A stretch of 64,000 nt of DNA from Chitinophaga qingshengii (GTDB lineage Bacteria > Bacteroidota > Bacteroidia > Chitinophagales > Chitinophagaceae), in assembly GCF_014529935.1 (NCBI RefSeq), contig NZ_JACVFC010000001.1, forward strand, positions 2,604,001-2,668,000. The letters run 5' to 3'. Positions 1-8,420 of the stretch are shown piece by piece. The stretch's first letter is position 1, and each line of letters opens with the position of its first letter. Position numbers and translations under genes: made by a program. The notes under the pieces were generated by a model, which saw only the letters and a program-made list of their open reading frames with translations, was not told where the DNA came from and did no database searches.

Positions 1-458
1 GCGCCGGGTTTGGCCAGGGCGTCTATTACTTCCCGCTGGAAGTCGGCGTTGCCCAGTTCCAGGGTATCAAACTGCTGGTGCAGATCTACCAGGAAGCCTG
101 CCAGCTCAGACAGCTGGGATATGTTGACAGGAGTATCATTGACAAACGCTCTCGATTTACCGGCGGCACTGATTTCCCGGCGGATGATCAGTGTATCTTC
201 CAGGTCCAGTTCGTGTTGCTGGAAAAAAGCGGCCACCTGTTTTTTTTTCACCTTGAAGATGCCTTCAATTACACATTTGCCGGTTTTATCGAATAGGACG
301 CCGGGGTCGGCGCGTTCTCCCAGGATCATGGAGAGGGCGCCCAACAGGATAGATTTACCGGCGCCGGTTTCACCGGTGATGACATTAAGGTTACCTGAAA
401 AATCCACTTCCAGGTGGTCAATAATGGCGTAATTCTTAATGATTAGTCGCTGTAACAT
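1..458 (-). CDS. recN: DNA repair ATPase RecN, N-terminal part (cut by window start)
   Basis: This is the first 152 codons of RecN, an SMC-like ATPase acting in double-strand break repair; the rest lies outside the window. Read on the minus strand from the ATG at 458, the protein begins MLQRLIIKNYAIIDHLEVDF and carries a Walker A motif GETGAGKS at about residues 29-36, as expected for RecN. It continues in frame to base 1 without a stop. The gene starts 38 bases after the end of a TPR protein gene on the same strand, so the two are probably cotranscribed. An open frame on the opposite strand over 10-432 is only its shadow. The family call is firm because start, Walker A and following sequence all fit; nothing can be said about the coiled-coil or C-terminal half. 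Confidence 0.93.
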   Translation of the reverse strand, partial: MLQRLIIKNYAIIDHLEVDFSGNLNVITGETGAGKSILLGALSMILGERADPGVLFDKTGKCVIEGIFKVKKKQVAAFFQQHELDLEDTLIIRREISAAGKSRAFVNDTPVNISQLSELAGFLVDLHQQFDTLELGNADFQREVIDALAKPG

Positions 459-496
459 AAGTCAGGAAATAACTTGAATCACAATTTTCTCCCTTC

Positions 497-1984
497 TCAA
501 CTGCCATTCACACGTTGTATGCCTGCTTTTGCCCGTTGGTCGAGGGAGTTTTTATAATCGTGGCCTTTCATGTCCAGACATTGCTGATAACATTGAATGG
601 CTTTGTTTTTATCTTTTCGTTTTTCGTAAATATACCCCAATTGCAGGGAAGCTCTGGCGGCATAATATTCCGGCCGGTTAGCGCCTACTTTGATGGTTAC
701 TTCATACATGGTGACGGCCTTGTCGTCCTGCCCGATTTCGTCATATATACGGCCCAGGCGATAGGCATACTCCAGTTTGTCTTCCATGGCAGGGAAATCC
801 GCCGCTTTTTTGGTCAGCTGCAACTTCAGGGCTTCACTAAAGAAACCGCCGTCGCTCAACAGGCGAACCTTCAACAGGAAAGGATTGGGCCATTTACCCC
901 CTTCCGCTTCCTTCAGTGCCTGTTTATCGGCGTCCGTTTCCGTACCGCCCCGGTTCAGAATCATGTTCCGGTATTTGTTGGCCATCGCCTGGTTGCCTTC
1001 CAGGTAGTAAAACCAGCTTAACCGTTGCAGGCATTCCTTTACGTAGAACTTGCCTTTAAAATCACTGATGAACCTTTCCAGATACACATGTGCGTCGGGG
1101 TCCAGCCGGGTCAGCTTCAACAATCCGAATACATAGTTATAGTATTCGATGTCCGCATATTCGCTGCTGTCGTGCCGCTCCTCCAATACCCGGATGCCAT
1201 TGGCTGCCTTCTGGTTATTAAGCGACAGATTGGCCACCATCAGGGCATACAGGTAGTTATTTTTGGTATCCAGCTGCTTTCTCTGTAAAAACGCCCAGGT
1301 ATCCTCCGGTTTATTCACAATAAAAAGCATCAGGTAACAATAGTAATAATAGGATTCTTCCCTGAACTGCCTTGCTTCGGGGGCATTGCTTTCAATGAAT
1401 GCGTTCACATTGTCCATCCCCTGGTGGATACTTCCCTTCATACCCAGGATATTGGTGATCCATTTATACCCTTCGGGGATGGTGCCGAAAACCGTTTGCA
1501 TGGCTCCCAGCAACAGCTTGTTGGGCATAAAGTCCGGAAAACGGCGCTGGTTTTCCTTCAGGGTCATATAAGCTTTACGGATTTCCCAGGTAGCGTCCCA
1601 TTTTTCGTTGAACTTGATCTTGATCATCGCCCATTGAAACTTGATAGCCGCCTGTGTATACAGATAGTAGGGAGAATCCGGGGACCCTTCCTCCATCCTG
1701 TCCAGCCGGACGGCACGCATCCCTCTTTTCCGGGAATATTCTGCCGCGTCTTCATTGAAAAACAACGGAAAAAAATCCACATAATTATCCAGAAAATAGG
1801 GTATCAGGTTGTCCGGATTTTCTTTCTTTTCCGCTTCCAGCAATGCTTTACCGGTGTTCAACCGCAACTCCATGATCGCCTGGTAGGCTTGCTCACAACG
1901 GCTGTTGAAATCATACGTCTTCTGTCTTGCATCAACTGTAAACCCTAATCCCAGCAAAAGAATCAAAGAAAAAATAATACGCAT
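497..1984 (-). CDS. Exported tetratricopeptide-repeat protein of unknown function
   Basis: A 495-residue protein with a hydrophobic signal peptide (residues 1 to about 19, ending ...VDARQ). The mature part is mostly helical. Clear TPR-type helix pairs sit at the C-terminus (about residues 395-490: LEYAYRLGRIYDEIGQ, then AARASLQLGYIYEKR and NKAIQCYQQCLDM). The middle part is rich in Tyr and Trp and looks like degenerate TPRs. No catalytic motif is visible. It probably sits in the periplasm and binds partners. It precedes recN on the same strand by 38 bases, which suggests an operon, though no link to DNA repair follows from that. Genes of this kind upstream of recN are what I would expect in Bacteroidota, but I cannot name a family. 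Confidence 0.85.
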   Translation of the reverse strand: MRIIFSLILLLGLGFTVDARQKTYDFNSRCEQAYQAIMELRLNTGKALLEAEKKENPDNLIPYFLDNYVDFFPLFFNEDAAEYSRKRGMRAVRLDRMEEGSPDSPYYLYTQAAIKFQWAMIKIKFNEKWDATWEIRKAYMTLKENQRRFPDFMPNKLLLGAMQTVFGTIPEGYKWITNILGMKGSIHQGMDNVNAFIESNAPEARQFREESYYYYCYLMLFIVNKPEDTWAFLQRKQLDTKNNYLYALMVANLSLNNQKAANGIRVLEERHDSSEYADIEYYNYVFGLLKLTRLDPDAHVYLERFISDFKGKFYVKECLQRLSWFYYLEGNQAMANKYRNMILNRGGTETDADKQALKEAEGGKWPNPFLLKVRLLSDGGFFSEALKLQLTKKAADFPAMEDKLEYAYRLGRIYDEIGQDDKAVTMYEVTIKVGANRPEYYAARASLQLGYIYEKRKDKNKAIQCYQQCLDMKGHDYKNSLDQRAKAGIQRVNGS

Positions 1985-2213
1985 AAGGGCAAAATTCCTG
2001 GAATAAACTCAAATCTCACACAACAATTCCACAAATCCCAAATTAAACAATTCACATTTTTTAAAGTTGCTTGCCCCATCCAATTTCCTGCCACAAATTA
2101 AAAGAACTGCTACGCAAACTACCTGCGTACGGTACACAGCGGCAAAGCTAACATATTTAGTAAAACAAAGCTAAATAAATTAGTATATTTTTATTACGGT
2201 AACGCTTATACGA

Positions 2214-2241
2214 AAAAAGGGCATCCATGGATGCCCTTTTT
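2214..2241 (-). terminator. Rho-independent terminator after the zinc-ribbon gene
   Basis: A perfect palindrome: a run of A, then GGGCATCCA facing TGGATGCCC, then a run of T. It lies 26 bases beyond the stop of the zinc-ribbon gene on the minus strand. The remaining 230 bases up to the TPR gene are AT-rich and hold no gene that I can see. Confidence 0.8.
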
Positions 2242-2267
2242 CAATGTTTTCGGATGTCTGAATCGCA

Positions 2268-3020
2268 TCAGATGGTGACAGTCGCCTCGAGGTCGTTGTC
2301 TACCAGGATACGGCCGCAGTGCTCACAAACGATGATTTTTTTGTGCTGACGGATCTCTGCCTGACGTTGAGGAGGGATCGCGTTGTAGCAACCGCCGCAG
2401 GAATCACGCTCTACTGTTACTACGGCCAGGCCGTTACGGTAGTTTTTGCGGATTTTTTCGTAAGCAGCCAGTAAACGGGGGTCTACTTTTGCTTTCGCAT
2501 CTTCACTTTCCTTACGGTAAGATTTTTCTTCCTTCTCGGTTTCTGCTACGATTTTTTCCAGTTCCCCTTTTTTATGCTTCAGGTTAGCTTCTTTATCAGC
2601 AATCGCCTTTTTAGCTACTTCCAGGGTGCGGGATTTTTCTTTTATCTCTTCGTTTGCGTCTTTGATATGCTTTTCAGCCAGCTTGATTTCCAGTGACTGC
2701 ATCTCCATTTCTTTGGTGATGGCCTCAAACTCACGGTTGTTCTTCACATTATCCTGCTGTTTCTCATACTTCTTGATCAGCGCCTCAGCGTCCTTAATGG
2801 CCGTTTTCTTGCTGGTAACGAAGTCCTGGATACCCTTGATCTCGTTCTCGATATGAGATTGACGTGTATTTAACCCTTCGATCTCATCTTCCAGGTCCTT
2901 TACTTCAATCGGCAACTCCCCTTTCAACACCTGGATTTCATCCAGCTTGGAATCAATCTTCTGCAGCTTGAGCACAGATGCTAATTTTTCTTCAACGGAG
3001 TATTCTTTTACGGTAGCCAT
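2268..3020 (-). CDS. Coiled-coil protein with C-terminal C4 zinc ribbon
   Basis: A 250-residue protein: a long charged coiled coil (about residues 10-185, rich in Lys and Glu), then a C-terminal zinc ribbon with two CxxC pairs, CGGC near residue 208 and CEHC near 232, ending GRILVDNDLEATVTI. This is the architecture of the zf-RING_7/DUF164 family (CdsZ/CT398-like proteins), cytosolic proteins of poorly known function. No enzyme motif is present. The start lies 3 bases after the stop of the nif3-type gene, so the two are surely cotranscribed, and a strong terminator follows. That pairing suggests work on a common process, perhaps metal related, but this is inference. Confidence 0.9.
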   Translation of the reverse strand: MATVKEYSVEEKLASVLKLQKIDSKLDEIQVLKGELPIEVKDLEDEIEGLNTRQSHIENEIKGIQDFVTSKKTAIKDAEALIKKYEKQQDNVKNNREFEAITKEMEMQSLEIKLAEKHIKDANEEIKEKSRTLEVAKKAIADKEANLKHKKGELEKIVAETEKEEKSYRKESEDAKAKVDPRLLAAYEKIRKNYRNGLAVVTVERDSCGGCYNAIPPQRQAEIRQHKKIIVCEHCGRILVDNDLEATVTI

Positions 3021-3023
3021 GTA

Positions 3024-4118
3024 TTATAAATAATTTACCGGGTTTGTTTTAATCGTAGATTTAAGAGGCGCAAAATTACGGAATTTTTCAGTCAATATAT
3101 GATAAAATAATTCGACTGTAAACTGCTCGCTCTCAAAATGTCCGACATCTGCTATAACTATTTGATTATCAGCGTCAAAAAATTCATGATACTTAAAGTC
3201 CGCGGAAATATAGGCATCCGCCCCTGCCGCTATGGCCCGCTTCAACAGGAAACTGCCCGCTCCGCCGCACAAAGCCACTTTTTTCACCGGACGCCCCCTT
3301 AAAGGGGTATACCGCACACAACCGGTCCGGAACTGCTGCTTTACCCACTGCAGGAAGGCCTGCTCTTCCATCGCCTCCGGCAGCTCTCCTATCAGCCCTG
3401 AACCCACGTCCTGGTAAGCATTGTCCAGTGTAACCACCTCGTAAGCCACCTCTTCATAGGGATGACTCGCCAACAGGGCCTTTAAAATCCCGGATTCCAA
3501 ATATACCGGAAAAATCACTTCCAACTTTATTTCGTCCTCAAAATGTCTTTCTCCGGGTATCCCCACATACGGATCGGTACCAGCCCCTCCCTTAAAAGTG
3601 CCCTGCCCCGCTACATGAAAACTACACTCACTGTAGTTCCCGATATTACCGGCGCCGGCGGCAAACAAGGCATCCCGCACCTGCGCGGCCTTATCTGTCG
3701 GCACATAGGTATACAGCTTCTTCAGCAATCCCGCCTTGGGCTGCAACACCCGGCACTGCTCCAGTCCCAGCTGTTCAGCCATCCGGGCACATACGCCGTT
3801 CCGTACATTGTCCAGGTTGGTATGGGCGGCATACACGGCAATGTCATGCTTGATGGCTTTAATAGCCACCCGCTCTACGTAAGTCCGCCCGTTGATCTTC
3901 TTTAATCCCCCGAAAACAATCGGATGATGCGCTACCACGAGGTTACACCCCCGCGCTATCGCCTCATCAATAACTGCCTCGGTGGCATCCAGCGTTAATA
4001 ACACATTGGTCACTTCCCAGGAGGCATCCCCGAAAATAAGACCGGCGTTATCGTAACTTTCCTGGTACGGTAAAGGCGCATAGGCCTCCAGTACCTGTAT
4101 GATCTCTTTTATCTTCAT
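3024..4118 (-). CDS. Nif3-like dinuclear metal-centre protein (DUF34)
   Basis: A 364-residue member of the NIF3/YbgI (DUF34) family, which forms hexameric toroids with two metal ions per subunit. Metal-binding segments are visible: the HH pair in LVVAHHPIVFGGLKK (about residues 62-76) and DVGHFESEQ near the C-terminus. The length is about 110 residues more than E. coli YbgI because a CutA-like ferredoxin-fold segment (about residues 130-235) is inserted, as in the long Gram-positive and Bacteroidota forms. Older databases call it GTP cyclohydrolase 1 type 2 homologue; the true reaction is not settled. It overlaps no gene and is followed after 3 bases by the zinc-ribbon gene, with a divergent peptidase gene upstream. 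Confidence 0.93.
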   Translation of the reverse strand: MKIKEIIQVLEAYAPLPYQESYDNAGLIFGDASWEVTNVLLTLDATEAVIDEAIARGCNLVVAHHPIVFGGLKKINGRTYVERVAIKAIKHDIAVYAAHTNLDNVRNGVCARMAEQLGLEQCRVLQPKAGLLKKLYTYVPTDKAAQVRDALFAAGAGNIGNYSECSFHVAGQGTFKGGAGTDPYVGIPGERHFEDEIKLEVIFPVYLESGILKALLASHPYEEVAYEVVTLDNAYQDVGSGLIGELPEAMEEQAFLQWVKQQFRTGCVRYTPLRGRPVKKVALCGGAGSFLLKRAIAAGADAYISADFKYHEFFDADNQIVIADVGHFESEQFTVELFYHILTEKFRNFAPLKSTIKTNPVNYL

Positions 4119-4139
4119 AGCAAAGCAATTGGTATCCTG

Positions 4140-4147
4140 TACATTTG
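4140..4147 (+). promoter_or_regulatory. Bacteroidota -7 promoter box for the M32 peptidase
   Basis: TACATTTG fits TAnnTTTG exactly and lies 15 bases before the ATG at 4163. It also overlaps the in-frame TTG at 4145, so the TTG cannot be the start of translation. No convincing -33 TTTG was found at the usual distance. Confidence 0.6.
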
Positions 4148-4162
4148 CAAAAAAATCCAGTT

Positions 4163-5674
4163 ATGACAGGAAGCAAATCTACTGCAGAACAATATACCGG
4201 GTACCAGTCAAAGATGCAAAAAATTGCAGACGTGAGAAACACCATGGCTGTATTGGGCTGGGACCAGGAAACATACCTGCCGGAAAAAGGCGCTGCCTTC
4301 AGAGGCCAGCAACTGACTACCCTCAGCGGCATCGCCCATGAACTGTTCACGGAAGAAGCCCTCGGCGACCTCCTCCGGCAACTGCACAACCACAGCGAAC
4401 TCGACGCGCTCCAGCAAAAAAATATAGCCCTCTCCCTGGAAGATTACGAAAAAAATAAAAAATACCCGGCAGCCTTTGTGGCGGAAATGTCCCAAACGAC
4501 CAACGAATGTTACCACGCCTGGATCAAAGCACGCAAAGCCAACGATTACAACATCTTTGCACCGGCCCTCTCCAAAATGATCGCCCTCAAAAAACAGGAA
4601 ACGGATATCCTGGGCTATGAAGGCCATCCTTACAACGCCCTGCTCAACGAATACGAGAAAGGCACCACTACCACCATGCTGGACACCATTTTCCGGGATG
4701 TGAAAAATGCCCTTTCTCCCCTGCTGACCAACATCGAAGGCCGCCCGCAGGTGGAAAAGGATTTCCTGCTGAAACACTATGACCGCGATAAACAATGGCA
4801 ACTGGGTATCGACCTGCTGAAAGAAATGGGCTACGACCTCCAGGCCGGCCGCCAGGACATCTCAGAACACCCTTTCACCACCAGCTTCAACCCCCACGAT
4901 GTGAGAGTCACTACCCGCATCGATGAAAATGACTTCGGCAACATGACCTGGAGCTGTATCCATGAAGGTGGTCACGCACTCTACGAACAGGGCCTGCCCC
5001 CCGAACAATACGGCCTCCCCTGCGGAGAAGCCGCCAGCCTGGGTATCCATGAGTCACAGTCCCGCCTGTGGGAAAACAATGTAGGCCGCAGCCTTAACTT
5101 CTGGAAATTCCACTACGCCCGCCTGCAACAGCTGTTTCCCGAAAACCTGGGCAACGTATCCGTGGAAAGATTCTACCACGCTATCAACCAGGTACAGCCA
5201 TCGCTGATCCGCACGGAAGCAGATGAACTGACCTATCACTTTCATATCATGATACGTTATGAAATTGAGAAAGGCCTTATGGATGGCAGCATCCCGGTAA
5301 GTGACCTGCGGCAGGTATGGAACGACTACTACCGCCAATACCTGCACGTAACGGTACCTGACGATGTTCAGGGCGTATTACAGGATATCCACTGGTCGCA
5401 CGGCAGCTTCGGCTACTTCCCCACCTATTCCCTGGGTAGCTTCTACGCCGCCCAGTTTTTTACCACCGCCCAAAAACAGGTACCCGGACTGGACGACGCC
5501 ATCATCGCCGGTAATTACCACCCATTGCTGGAATGGCTGCGTACCAATATCCACCCCTTTGGCCGGTTTTATACGTCCAATGAACTCTGTAAAAAGGTAA
5601 CCGGTCAGGAACTGCAATTCAGCTACTTCCTGCACTACGCGGAGAAAAAATACGCCGGTATCTATAACTGGTAA
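4163..5674 (+). CDS. Carboxypeptidase Taq-type metallopeptidase (family M32)
   Basis: A 503-residue zinc carboxypeptidase of family M32, which removes C-terminal residues from peptides in the cytosol. The zinc motif HEGGHALYEQG begins at about residue 267, followed by the family block HESQSRLWENNVGRS, in which the third zinc ligand Glu lies. There is no signal peptide. Length is normal for M32 (about 500). I chose the ATG at 4163 because the promoter box covers the upstream TTG. The gene stands alone, divergent from nif3, and ends in a terminator at 5696-5732. Confidence 0.95.
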   Translation: MTGSKSTAEQYTGYQSKMQKIADVRNTMAVLGWDQETYLPEKGAAFRGQQLTTLSGIAHELFTEEALGDLLRQLHNHSELDALQQKNIALSLEDYEKNKKYPAAFVAEMSQTTNECYHAWIKARKANDYNIFAPALSKMIALKKQETDILGYEGHPYNALLNEYEKGTTTTMLDTIFRDVKNALSPLLTNIEGRPQVEKDFLLKHYDRDKQWQLGIDLLKEMGYDLQAGRQDISEHPFTTSFNPHDVRVTTRIDENDFGNMTWSCIHEGGHALYEQGLPPEQYGLPCGEAASLGIHESQSRLWENNVGRSLNFWKFHYARLQQLFPENLGNVSVERFYHAINQVQPSLIRTEADELTYHFHIMIRYEIEKGLMDGSIPVSDLRQVWNDYYRQYLHVTVPDDVQGVLQDIHWSHGSFGYFPTYSLGSFYAAQFFTTAQKQVPGLDDAIIAGNYHPLLEWLRTNIHPFGRFYTSNELCKKVTGQELQFSYFLHYAEKKYAGIYNW

Positions 5675-5695
5675 GCATATTGATGATATCCAAAC

Positions 5696-5732
5696 AAAAC
5701 GGCCCATTGATCTCCACCAATGGGCCGTTTTA
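5696..5732 (+). terminator. Rho-independent terminator after M32 peptidase
   Basis: AAAACGGCCCATTG faces CAATGGGCCGTTTTA across a short loop, 22 bases after the stop codon. The following 160 bases up to the next promoter box show nothing else. Confidence 0.85.
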
Positions 5733-5892
5733 GTTATCCCCATCCTTAAACTACAAGCCAGTCAAGCAGTCACAGGAGTTGGCCTATAGTTTGTTATAAC
5801 GACAACGAATGTTGGAATGCAATCATCAGACAGCCAAAACAAATAAAACAGCTTGTTTCAATTACAATAGATTACACATAAAATACATGTGT

Positions 5893-5900
5893 TACTTTTG
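5893..5900 (+). promoter_or_regulatory. -7 promoter box for the DUF4382 lipoprotein gene
   Basis: TACTTTTG fits TAnnTTTG and lies 30 bases before the ATG at 5931. No TTTG stands at the expected -33 distance. Confidence 0.6.
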
Positions 5901-5930
5901 CAATTCAATATCTGTCTAAACATTTAAATC

Positions 5931-6722
5931 ATGAAAAACCGAATCTGGGCCTTTATCATGGCTCTTCCTGCACTTACACTGCTATTTACCGCCTGCAACA
6001 AAAACGACTCCAACAACAGCGGCACCGCGAAGATGACCGTTATGCTGACCGATGCTCCTGCCAACTACGATGCTGTGAATGTAGACATCCAGGATGTCCA
6101 GGTAAACGCCACTAGTTCTGATAACGGCTGGCAATCCATACATCTGCTGCGTCCGGGTGTTTACAACCTGCTCAACTTCCGCAACGGTATCGATACCGTA
6201 CTGGCTTCCCAGGACCTTCCCGCCGGCGACATCTCACAAATCAGGCTGATACTGGGTTCCAACAACACCGTAGTGATAAAAGGAACCAGTTATCCGCTGG
6301 CGACACCATCTGCACAGCAGTCCGGCCTTAAACTCAACGTACACGCGTCACTGACAGCGGGCATTGAATACCGCCTCTGGCTCGACTTTGATGCCAACCG
6401 TTCTGTTGTTACCACCGGCAACAACAACTACATCCTGAAACCGGTGATCCGCACCTACACCCAGGCTACCAGCGGTTCTATCAAAGGTATTGCATTGCCG
6501 CTCCTGCATGTATCCGGCGTGTATGCTATACAGAATGCAGATACGATTGCTGCTGCCAAACCGGATGCACTCACCGGCGCTTACCTGCTGCCGGGCCTGA
6601 ACGCAGGTGCTTACAATGTGGCCATCGCCGGCGATGGTACGGTTAAAGACACCCTCGTGACCAATGTAAATGTGAGTACCGGGCAGGTAACTACGGTTAA
6701 CGCTATTACACTTCATCTTTAA
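5931..6722 (+). CDS. DUF4382 domain lipoprotein
   Basis: A 263-residue lipoprotein. The N-terminus has a signal peptide with lipobox LFTAC (Cys at about residue 22), followed by an Asn/Ser-rich linker. Residues about 34-180 match the DUF4382 pattern (MTVMLTDAPANYDAVNVDIQDV, then a central LDFDANRSVV segment). The C-terminal 80 residues look like a carboxypeptidase-regulatory or prealbumin-like beta sandwich (AYLLPGLNAGAYNVAIAGDG). Proteins of this family are surface or periplasmic and of unknown function. It has its own promoter box and its own terminator, so it is monocistronic. Confidence 0.88.
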   Translation: MKNRIWAFIMALPALTLLFTACNKNDSNNSGTAKMTVMLTDAPANYDAVNVDIQDVQVNATSSDNGWQSIHLLRPGVYNLLNFRNGIDTVLASQDLPAGDISQIRLILGSNNTVVIKGTSYPLATPSAQQSGLKLNVHASLTAGIEYRLWLDFDANRSVVTTGNNNYILKPVIRTYTQATSGSIKGIALPLLHVSGVYAIQNADTIAAAKPDALTGAYLLPGLNAGAYNVAIAGDGTVKDTLVTNVNVSTGQVTTVNAITLHL

Positions 6723-6726
6723 ACAT

Positions 6727-6759
6727 AAAAAGCCCCGGGCCTTCACCCGGGGCTTTTTA
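6727..6759 (+). terminator. Strong GC-rich terminator
   Basis: AAAAAGCCCCGGG faces CCCGGGGCTTTTT, directly after the stop of the DUF4382 gene. Confidence 0.9.
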
Positions 6760-6765
6760 TTTAGG

Positions 6766-6804
6766 GATTTACGGATTTATGGATTTAAGAATTTCGGCGG
6801 ATTT
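6766..6804. repeat. Single arm of the period-8 repeat family (element A)
   Basis: Four consecutive 8-base units (GATTTACG, GATTTATG, GATTTAAG, AATTTCGG) followed by CGGATTT. No inverted partner follows before the next gene, so this looks like a half element or a remnant of the family described at 13261, 21064, 42004 and 43371. Confidence 0.7.
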
Positions 6805-6851
6805 GCTTGTGTTATGCTGATCCTGTTAGGTTGTTACAGTAGTTGACCCTG

Positions 6852-7034
6852 TTATTTTTTTATCAAACCTCTTACAACGAATACTACACTGGCCACAAAA
6901 ACGATGCTGTAAAGTATGGCTAATGCAGGCTTCGCAAAGCTAAAAGTCTGAAAGTTGAATTGTTTGAATAAAGCCATGCCTAAAATGAAGGCGATGATGG
7001 TGAAAAGAAATAACAGGGACTTTTTACTTTCCAT
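6852..7034 (-). CDS. Small two-helix membrane protein
   Basis: A 60-residue protein with two hydrophobic segments (about residues 6-24 and 36-55) and a positive C-terminus (RGLIKK). It lies 36 bases downstream of the rhodanese-thioredoxin gene on the same strand and is probably the third gene of that operon. No family is recognised. It could be a small partner of a membrane enzyme, but that is speculation. Coding status rests on the operon position and the clean hydrophobic pattern. Confidence 0.65.
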   Translation of the reverse strand: MESKKSLLFLFTIIAFILGMALFKQFNFQTFSFAKPALAILYSIVFVASVVFVVRGLIKK

Positions 7035-7070
7035 AAATTTTTATGTTTTGCTACAGGTTAAGGAATACAA

Positions 7071-7751
7071 TTATTTCACAGCGGCGGCCAGCTCTTCGGC
7101 AGTAGCTACGCCCTGTTTCCGCCAGACTTCTTTTCCATCTTTATACAAAATCAGCGTGGGCAACCCTTTAGCGCCGATTGTTTTCATCACGTCAGTATCA
7201 TTCCCACCATCCACTTTCATCAGTTTTACCTGCTGATGTTGTTTCAGAAACTGTGTCAATACAGGCTCCAGTTGTTTACAGGGCGGGCACCAGGCAGCAC
7301 CTACATCCGTCAGCACCCATCCTTTGGCAGTACCTTTGTTGTAAGCATCCATGGTCAGCTGTGGCTTTTTTTCGTTTACCCCTTCCAGTGGTAAACCGGC
7401 CTGTTTCCAGGCATTCACACCGTTTTCCAGTTCTATCACCTTACTGAAGCCATTCTCCCGCATCCACTGCGCGGCTTTGGAACTACGGCCTCCGCTGAGG
7501 CAATAGATGTACACGGGTTTTTGTTTATCGAGGTACTTTACCCGGTCGTTAAATTCTGTTTTGTTGGTATAATCTGCCTGTAAAGCATTAGGCAGATGAC
7601 CGGTGTTATACTCTTCCGCTGTGCGTACATCAAATACCTGTACGCCTGGTTGGCGGATATCTTTGGAAAAAGCAGCAGCCCCTTCCTGTTGTTGGGCTTG
7701 TAAAACGCCACCGGTGCATAATAGCAGGGCGGTCACTAAAAAACGGTACAT
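7071..7751 (-). CDS. Exported rhodanese-thioredoxin fusion protein
   Basis: A 226-residue exported protein with two catalytic domains. After a signal peptide (residues 1-19, ending LQAQQ) comes a rhodanese domain (about 25-118) with the active-site loop CLSGGRS, then a thioredoxin domain (about 125-226) with WCPPC in AAWCPPCKQLEPVL and the cis-proline segment GLPTLILY. The rhodanese Cys would carry a persulfide and the CxxC pair could reduce it, so a periplasmic sulfur or disulfide role is likely. It follows the methyltransferase gene after 6 bases and precedes a small membrane protein. Both active sites look intact. Confidence 0.92.
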   Translation of the reverse strand: MYRFLVTALLLCTGGVLQAQQQEGAAAFSKDIRQPGVQVFDVRTAEEYNTGHLPNALQADYTNKTEFNDRVKYLDKQKPVYIYCLSGGRSSKAAQWMRENGFSKVIELENGVNAWKQAGLPLEGVNEKKPQLTMDAYNKGTAKGWVLTDVGAAWCPPCKQLEPVLTQFLKQHQQVKLMKVDGGNDTDVMKTIGAKGLPTLILYKDGKEVWRKQGVATAEELAAAVK

Positions 7752-7757
7752 ACGCGG

Positions 7758-8339
7758 TTATTTCGGTAAAAAATTGATAAACAACTCTGATCCCTGACGG
7801 GCAGGGTGGGAGTTATAACACGGGGCCAGTGTTTTTATTTCAAACAGTGGCGTGAACAATTCCCGGTATTCAGCTTCACTTCCCCCAAAAGGCGGGCCAT
7901 CCTGGGCAAAATCCCTGTTAAACAACACCCCTGCCAGATGCCCGCCGGGCCGGATCAGTGTATGCATATGCGTTACATAGTCCTGCCGCAGCAAAGGAGG
8001 CAGCGCGCAGAAAAAGGTTTGCTCCAGCACCAGGTCATAACTGCCCTGATGTTTAAAAAAATCGCCTTCCACGATCTGTAAAGTGGTGCCGGCAAAGGTG
8101 CGACGCAGCGCTTCGACCAGTAACGGCGCAATGTCCAGCACCGTTACCCGCCGGAATCCTTTCTCCAACAGGTAGGACGCCTCATAGCTATTGCCGGCCC
8201 CGGGTATCAGGATCTCCAGGTCCCGGTTCTCCAGCTGGTCAATATAAGCCTGCAAAGGCGGTGATACCCTGCCCATATCCCAGCCGGTCTCGCCTTTCAG
8301 ATAACGTTCATTCCAATATTGCGGGTCTGTTGTCTCCAT
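7758..8339 (-). CDS. TPMT-family SAM-dependent methyltransferase
   Basis: A 193-residue class I methyltransferase of the thiopurine S-methyltransferase (TPMT) family. The N-terminal block WNERYLKGETGWDMGRVSPP is typical of the family, followed by the SAM-binding motif ILIPGAGNSYEASYL and then FFKHQGSYDLVLEQTFFCALPP. Bacterial TPMT relatives methylate small thiols or selenium and tellurium compounds, or act on halides; the substrate here is unknown. I chose the ATG at 8339 (METTDPQ) since an extra 12 codons to 8375 add nothing conserved. It is the first gene of an operon with the rhodanese-thioredoxin fusion (6-base gap), which hints at sulfur chemistry. Confidence 0.88.
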   Translation of the reverse strand: METTDPQYWNERYLKGETGWDMGRVSPPLQAYIDQLENRDLEILIPGAGNSYEASYLLEKGFRRVTVLDIAPLLVEALRRTFAGTTLQIVEGDFFKHQGSYDLVLEQTFFCALPPLLRQDYVTHMHTLIRPGGHLAGVLFNRDFAQDGPPFGGSEAEYRELFTPLFEIKTLAPCYNSHPARQGSELFINFLPK

Positions 8340-8420
8340 GTTATCCTTATGGTTAAAATCGCTATTTACAAACATTATTGTTATTTTTATATTTTATTTC
8401 CCTATTGCCACCTATGCCTG

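Noticed and set aside
4145..4162. TTG start for the M32 peptidase
   Set aside because: The TTG is part of the TACATTTG promoter box, so it cannot be in the transcript.
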